A DNA stretch of 64,000 nt from Methylobacterium sp. Leaf117 (lineage in GTDB: Bacteria > Pseudomonadota > Alphaproteobacteria > Rhizobiales > Beijerinckiaceae). The position numbers and the translations under genes are program-made. Positions 60,340 through 64,000 of the stretch are shown here, one piece after another. How positions within the stretch are numbered: position 1 is the first letter of the stretch; every line of letters begins with the position of its first letter. Where the stretch lies: assembly GCF_001422985.1 (NCBI RefSeq), contig NZ_LMNL01000034.1, positions 704,111-768,110 of the forward strand, read 5' to 3'. Below the pieces are notes generated by a model. The model searched no databases. It was given only the letters and a program-made list of their open reading frames with translations, and was not told the origin of the DNA.

Positions 60340-61635
60340 TCACAGGTTCAGGCGGATCGCCACCGAGCGGGCGTGACCCTCCAGGCCCTCCGACCGTCCG
60401 AGGGCGATGGCCGCAGGCCCCAGCGCCCGGAGGGCCGCCGGGTCGCAGCGCAGGATCGTGGTGCGCTTCATGAAGTCGAGCACGCCGAGCCCGGAGGAGA
60501 ACCGCGCCGAGCGGGCGGTGGGCAGGACGTGGTTGGGGCCGCCGACATAGTCGCCGATGGCCTCCGGGGTGTGCGAGCCGAGGAAGATCGCGCCCGCGTT
60601 GCGCACCTTGGCGGCGAGCCCCTCGGCATCCTGCGTCTCGATCTCGAGGTGCTCGGGGGCGAGCCGGTCGACCAGCGGCACCGCCTCGTCGAAGTCCCGC
60701 ACCACCACGATCGCGCCATAGTCGCGCCAGCTCGCCCGCGCGATGTCGGCCCGCGGCAGGGTTCCGAGCGCCCGCTCCACCGCCTCGGCGACGTCGCCGG
60801 CGAGCGTCTCCGAATCCGTGATCAGGATCGATTGGGCCGCGGTGTCGTGCTCGGCCTGGGCCAGGAGATCGGCCGCCACCCAATCGGGATTGGCGTGCGC
60901 GTCGGCCAGGATCAGCACCTCGGAGGGACCGGCGATCATGTCGATGCCGACCTGCCCGAACACCCGGCGCTTGGCCGCCGCCACCCAGGCATTCCCGGGG
61001 CCGACGATCTTGGCCACGGGGGCGATGGTCTCGGTGCCGTAGGCGAGCGCCGCCACGGCCTGGGCGCCGCCGATCCGGTAGACTTCGTCGACGCCGGCGA
61101 GCTGCGCGGCGGCGAGCACCAGCGGGTTCATCGTGCCCTCCGGCATCGGCACCACCATGACGACGCGCGGCACCCCGGCGACGCGGGCGGGAATCGCGTT
61201 CATCAGCACCGAGGAGGGATAGCTCGCGGTGCCACCAGGGACGTAGAGGCCGACGGATTCCAGTGCCGTCCAGCGCCAGCCGGCGGTGACCCCCAGGCTG
61301 TCGGTGGCGCTGTGGTCGGCGGGCACCTGGGCGGCGTGGAACGCCTCGATCCGGGCGGCGGCGAAGCGCAGGGCCTCCAGGGCCTCGGGCGGGCAGGCCG
61401 CGACGGCGGCCTCGATCTCGGCCGGGGTGACGCGCAGGGACGCGACGGTGAAGTCCTCGCCGAGCCGGTCGAAACGGCGGGTGTAGTCGACGAGCGCATC
61501 GTCGCCGCCCGCGACCACGCCCGCGATGATGCCGCGCACGGTCTCGTCGACATCCTCCGAGATCTCGCGCTTGACGCTGAGCAGACGCGCGAAGGCGGCG
61601 GCGAAGTCGCCGTCGCGGGAATCGAGACGGACCAT
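60340..61635 (-). CDS. hisD: Histidinol dehydrogenase
   Basis: Zn-dependent NAD enzyme for the last two steps of histidine synthesis; 431 residues. The signature [17 protein letters not shown] with [10 protein letters not shown], the zinc residues in AQAEHD and the catalytic region APEHLEIE are present. ATG 61635 shares one base with the stop of the DUF2948 gene (TGATG), so the two are coupled. It heads the run to UPF0262 and the phosphatase. Confidence 0.95.
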   Translation of the reverse strand: MVRLDSRDGDFAAAFARLLSVKREISEDVDETVRGIIAGVVAGGDDALVDYTRRFDRLGEDFTVASLRVTPAEIEAAVAACPPEALEALRFAAARIEAFHAAQVPADHSATDSLGVTAGWRWTALESVGLYVPGGTASYPSSVLMNAIPARVAGVPRVVMVVPMPEGTMNPLVLAAAQLAGVDEVYRIGGAQAVAALAYGTETIAPVAKIVGPGNAWVAAAKRRVFGQVGIDMIAGPSEVLILADAHANPDWVAADLLAQAEHDTAAQSILITDSETLAGDVAEAVERALGTLPRADIARASWRDYGAIVVVRDFDEAVPLVDRLAPEHLEIETQDAEGLAAKVRNAGAIFLGSHTPEAIGDYVGGPNHVLPTARSARFSSGLGVLDFMKRTTILRCDPAALRALGPAAIALGRSEGLEGHARSVAIRLNL

Positions 61636-62129
61636 CAGGTGTTTCCTTCTCGGGCCTGTCCCGCTGGAGCCTGTCCCGCGATCGCGGCGCGCCCGGCGAC
61701 CACGGCTTCGTGGTCGGGACGCCCCTCGACCTCCCAGACCGGACCGAGATCCTTCAACTGGACCTCGATGCATTCGAGTTCGAGCTGGATTGCCGCGCCG
61801 CCGGCGAAGACCAGGGTGGCGATGCCGGACGGCGCCTCGGTCGGCGCGAAGGTGATGGCGAGGAGTTCGAGGGGCGTCTCGGCATCCGCACCGGGCGTGA
61901 TGCCGCGGGTGCGCACCTTCAGCACCCGCTCGAAATGGATGCCGGTCAGGCGGCGGCGCGGCGGCGCACCGTCCTCCGCCGACCAGTCGAAGCGGCGCGC
62001 CACCAGGACGAACCGATGCTGCGCGCTGAGATAGGCGAGGTCGCTCCCCTTCAGGATCGCGTCCTGCAGGTGGGCGGAGATGACGCCCAGATCTTCGGCG
62101 TCGAGGGCAGCGAGCCTGAGAAGCTCCAT
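61635..62129 (-). CDS. DUF2948 family protein
   Basis: A 164-residue alphaproteobacterial protein of unknown function. LRLAALDAEDLGVISAHLQD and FERVLKVRTRGI belong to DUF2948. The ATG at 62129 was preferred to longer in-frame starts because MELLRLAA is the family opening. The C-terminus has a small GQAPAGQA duplication. It is coupled to hisD by a one-base overlap, a pairing seen widely in Rhizobiales. Confidence 0.85.
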   Translation of the reverse strand: MELLRLAALDAEDLGVISAHLQDAILKGSDLAYLSAQHRFVLVARRFDWSAEDGAPPRRRLTGIHFERVLKVRTRGITPGADAETPLELLAITFAPTEAPSGIATLVFAGGAAIQLELECIEVQLKDLGPVWEVEGRPDHEAVVAGRAAIAGQAPAGQAREGNT

Positions 62130-62327
62130 GATCGGGTGTCGCGCTCCTGTCGGTGGGCCGGCCCGGTGCGGGTTCGGCCGCTCGCGGTGTGGGAGCCGTA
62201 GGTAGCGAGGCGACCCGCCCACGGCAACTGGCGGCTCGGAACTCTGCCATTGTCCCGCTTGCCGGACCTGCTAGGGACGCGTCGCTGCCCCGGCTCCGTG
62301 TCGGTGTCGGCGAACGGAGTTTTGACC

Positions 62328-63533
62328 GTGTCTCTTCCCCCTCTGACCGAGGCCGCCGGCACCCCGGGTCAAGCCAAACTTTCCGGGCAAGCCAAACTTT
62401 CCGGGCAAGCCAAACTTTCCGGGCAAGCCGAACCTTCCGGGCACTTCACCGGTCCCGCCCTGGTAGCGCCGGGTGCGGTCATCGCCATCCCGGTGCGCAA
62501 CGAGGCCGAGCGCATCGCGGCCTGCCTGCGGGCCATCGACGCTCAGACCGGCATCCCACCGGGAAGCCTCGGCGTCGTGCTGTTTCTCAACAACTGCACC
62601 GATGCCACGGAGGCGATCGTGGCCGATCTCGTGCCGCGGATGTCGATGCCGGTCCGCGTCACCCATGTGACGTATGCGGGCGCCCATGCGGGCTGGGCCC
62701 GGCGCGAGGCGATGAACCGGGCGGCCGATTGGCTCGGGGCGGACGGCATGATCCTCTCGACCGATGCCGACAGCCGGGTTCCGCCGGACTGGGTCGCGCG
62801 CAACCGGGCCGCCCTCGACCGGGGCGCCGATGCGGTGGCGGGCCGCATCGCGCTCGATGCGGACGAGCGCGCCCTGCTGCCGCCCTCCCTGCATTGGCGC
62901 GGAGACCGGGAGGACATCTACAGCGATCTCCTCACCGAGGCCGAGGCGCGCATCGACCCCGATCCGCACGATCCCTGGCCCTGCCACCGCACCACCATCG
63001 GCGCCACCTTGAGCGTCAGCGTCGCGGCCTACCGGGCGGTGGGGGGCATGCCGGCGATCGCGCTCGGCGAGGATGGCGCCTTCGTGGCGCTGCTGCTCGC
63101 CCAGGGGCTGCATGTCCGGCACGATCCGGCCATTCTGGTCACGGTCTCGGGGCGCCTCGTGGGACGGGCGCCGGGCGGCGTCGCCGACACCATCCGGGCG
63201 CGCTGCGAGAAGCCCGACAGCCTGTGCGACGCCCGCCTCGAATCGGTACCGCGGGCCCTGTTCCGCTACGCCTGGCGCCGCCGGCTGCGCCGGCTGCACG
63301 CGGCGGGCCGGCTCGGCACCGAGCGCGGCTGGGCCAAGGCCCTGCGGATCACCGAGGCGGAGGCCGCCCGCGTCGCGGCCCATCCCCTGGCGGGCCACGC
63401 GGTGGCCGAGGCCGAGCGTACCAGCCCGCGCCTGGTCCACCGGCCCCTCGGCCCGCGGCAATTGCCCGGCCAGATCCGGCTCGCCCGGGCGGTGCTCCCG
63501 GCGGTGCGCCTGGTCACCCGGTTCCTCGGCTGA
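62328..63533 (+). CDS. Family 2 glycosyltransferase (GTG start)
   Basis: A 401-residue GT-A transferase. IPVRNEAERIAACLRAID opens the fold, LSTDADSRVPPDW holds a DxD-like metal motif, and EDGAFVALLLAQG is the acceptor-side acidic motif. The donor and acceptor are unknown. GTG 62328 has GGAG eight bases upstream; the longer TTG start at 62250 is less likely. Residues about 13-36 are GQAKLS repeats from an 18-bp array, ahead of the fold. Confidence 0.8.
   Translation: MSLPPLTEAAGTPGQAKLSGQAKLSGQAKLSGQAEPSGHFTGPALVAPGAVIAIPVRNEAERIAACLRAIDAQTGIPPGSLGVVLFLNNCTDATEAIVADLVPRMSMPVRVTHVTYAGAHAGWARREAMNRAADWLGADGMILSTDADSRVPPDWVARNRAALDRGADAVAGRIALDADERALLPPSLHWRGDREDIYSDLLTEAEARIDPDPHDPWPCHRTTIGATLSVSVAAYRAVGGMPAIALGEDGAFVALLLAQGLHVRHDPAILVTVSGRLVGRAPGGVADTIRARCEKPDSLCDARLESVPRALFRYAWRRRLRRLHAAGRLGTERGWAKALRITEAEAARVAAHPLAGHAVAEAERTSPRLVHRPLGPRQLPGQIRLARAVLPAVRLVTRFLG
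62367..62438 (+). repeat. 18-bp tandem repeat (4 units) in the glycosyltransferase 5' end
   Basis: GGGCAAGCCAAACTTTCC units start at 62367, 62385, 62403 and 62421. The middle two are identical, the first differs at one base and the last at two. In frame they encode GQAKLS three times, then GQAEPS. Confidence 0.92.
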
Positions 63534-63634
63534 CATGCCCCTTTTTCCGATCACCGCAGGTCCTCAGGCGGCGTTCAGCCCGGGGTCGCTTAGATCGGGG
63601 AGCAACGAGACGGACCATCCGAGGGGATCACGCC

Positions 63635-63970
63635 ATGACCCGCAAGACCATACAGACGACGATCCTCGCCCTCGCCACCGCGGCGACGTTCGGCCCGGGC
63701 CTCGGGATCGTCGCGGCGCAGGCGCAATATTACGGCGACCACGATCGTCCCCATCGCTACGAGCGCCGCTACGACGAGGATCGCTACGAGCGCCGGCGCT
63801 ACGACGAGGACCGTTACGACCGGCGACCGCGCGGCTACGGCGGCGAGGGCTTCGGACGCCTCTGCCTGACCCAGCGCGGCAACTGCATCACCCGCCCGCA
63901 GCCCTACGGCTCCCGCTGCGGCTGCGACATCCCCGGTTTCGGGCGCAAGCACGGCGAGATCGGCGGCTGA
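63635..63970 (+). CDS. Small secreted Arg/Tyr-rich protein
   Basis: Not recognised. The 111-residue protein has a signal peptide (ILALATAATFGPGLGIVAAQA), a repetitive Arg/Tyr/Asp stretch (RYERRYDEDRYERRRYDEDR), and a C-terminal part with four cysteines (RLCLTQRGNC, SRCGCDIPGFG). The repeat comes from imperfect 27-30-bp duplications. Possibly an envelope-coating or stress protein; no function can be claimed. Confidence 0.65.
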   Translation: MTRKTIQTTILALATAATFGPGLGIVAAQAQYYGDHDRPHRYERRYDEDRYERRRYDEDRYDRRPRGYGGEGFGRLCLTQRGNCITRPQPYGSRCGCDIPGFGRKHGEIGG

Positions 63971-64000
63971 TCCGCCCGGCTCTCCGCCCCGAGCGGGCGG

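Noticed and set aside
62367..62438. CRISPR-like direct repeats
   Set aside because: An 18-bp in-frame coding repeat with no spacers.
1..64000. tRNA or rRNA genes
   Set aside because: Reading the intergenic gaps I found no T-loop GGTTCRANYCC with matching acceptor stem, and no rRNA-like sequence. A tRNAscan run would confirm.

Overview
The window is strongly GC-rich, densely coded and chromosomal. Its families (alpha-type HisRS, HisZ/HisG pair, UPF0262, DUF2948, DUF2125, PPDK regulatory protein beside hemE, metX-metW pair) point to an alphaproteobacterium of the order Rhizobiales/Hyphomicrobiales. Gene content and codon use look most like Methylobacterium/Methylorubrum; the order is fairly secure, the genus is an inference. 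No rRNA, tRNA, IS element, prophage or CRISPR array was recognised.

Layout. 1-5.2 kb: end of an MFS transporter, a DUF3429 membrane protein, hisS, the divergent ohr/ohrR pair with twin operators, and a periplasmic cytochrome c. 5.5-12.5 kb: glcD-like oxidase, rlmJ, a secreted RNase T2 coupled to a small secreted Cys protein, an extensin-like lipoprotein, an amidase and a BioC-like methyltransferase. 12.5-19 kb: metX-metW diverging from chorismate mutase, Ldh-type dehydrogenase, hisC and tyrA. 19-29.5 kb: DUF2125, plsC, ggt, rlmN, ung, a 5'-nucleotidase and a methyltransferase. 29.6-33 kb: hemH, then hisZ-hisG. 33-40.4 kb: lprI-like, maf and ppsR read left and hemE, hemJ, a CDF metal exporter, aroE, coaE and dnaQ read right, around a 651-bp gap that is a good candidate for the chromosomal origin. 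40.5-43.8 kb: a ribbon-helix-helix regulator with a perfect palindromic operator, a PHB-depolymerase-like esterase, panC and a secreted protein. 43.9-51.7 kb: one leftward operon (short leader ORF, moxR, DUF58, DUF4381, batA, batB, batC, batD) ending in a class A beta-lactamase. 52-64 kb: Cys-rich secreted protein, haloacetate-dehalogenase-like hydrolase, chemoreceptor, pyrE, MgtC-like protein, SDR, NlpC/P60 peptidase, the DUF2948-hisD-UPF0262-LMW phosphatase cluster, a glycosyltransferase and a small secreted protein.

How it works together. Five histidine genes (hisS, hisC, hisZ, hisG, hisD) are scattered over separate operons. hemH, hemE and hemJ give three late haem steps, and cytochrome c uses haem. 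The moxR/bat operon is an envelope-maintenance type system that appears to have recruited a beta-lactamase. Many genes overlap by 1-8 nt (ATGA, GTGA, TGATG), so translational coupling is common.

The most unusual genome-scale signal is the number of short tandem repeats (units of about 12-18 bp). Inside genes the unit is a multiple of three and lies in termini, signal peptides or surface loops; between genes 15-18-bp arrays occur, including two flanking the ldh gene inside an aromatic/histidine gene run and an eight-unit degenerate array in the candidate origin.
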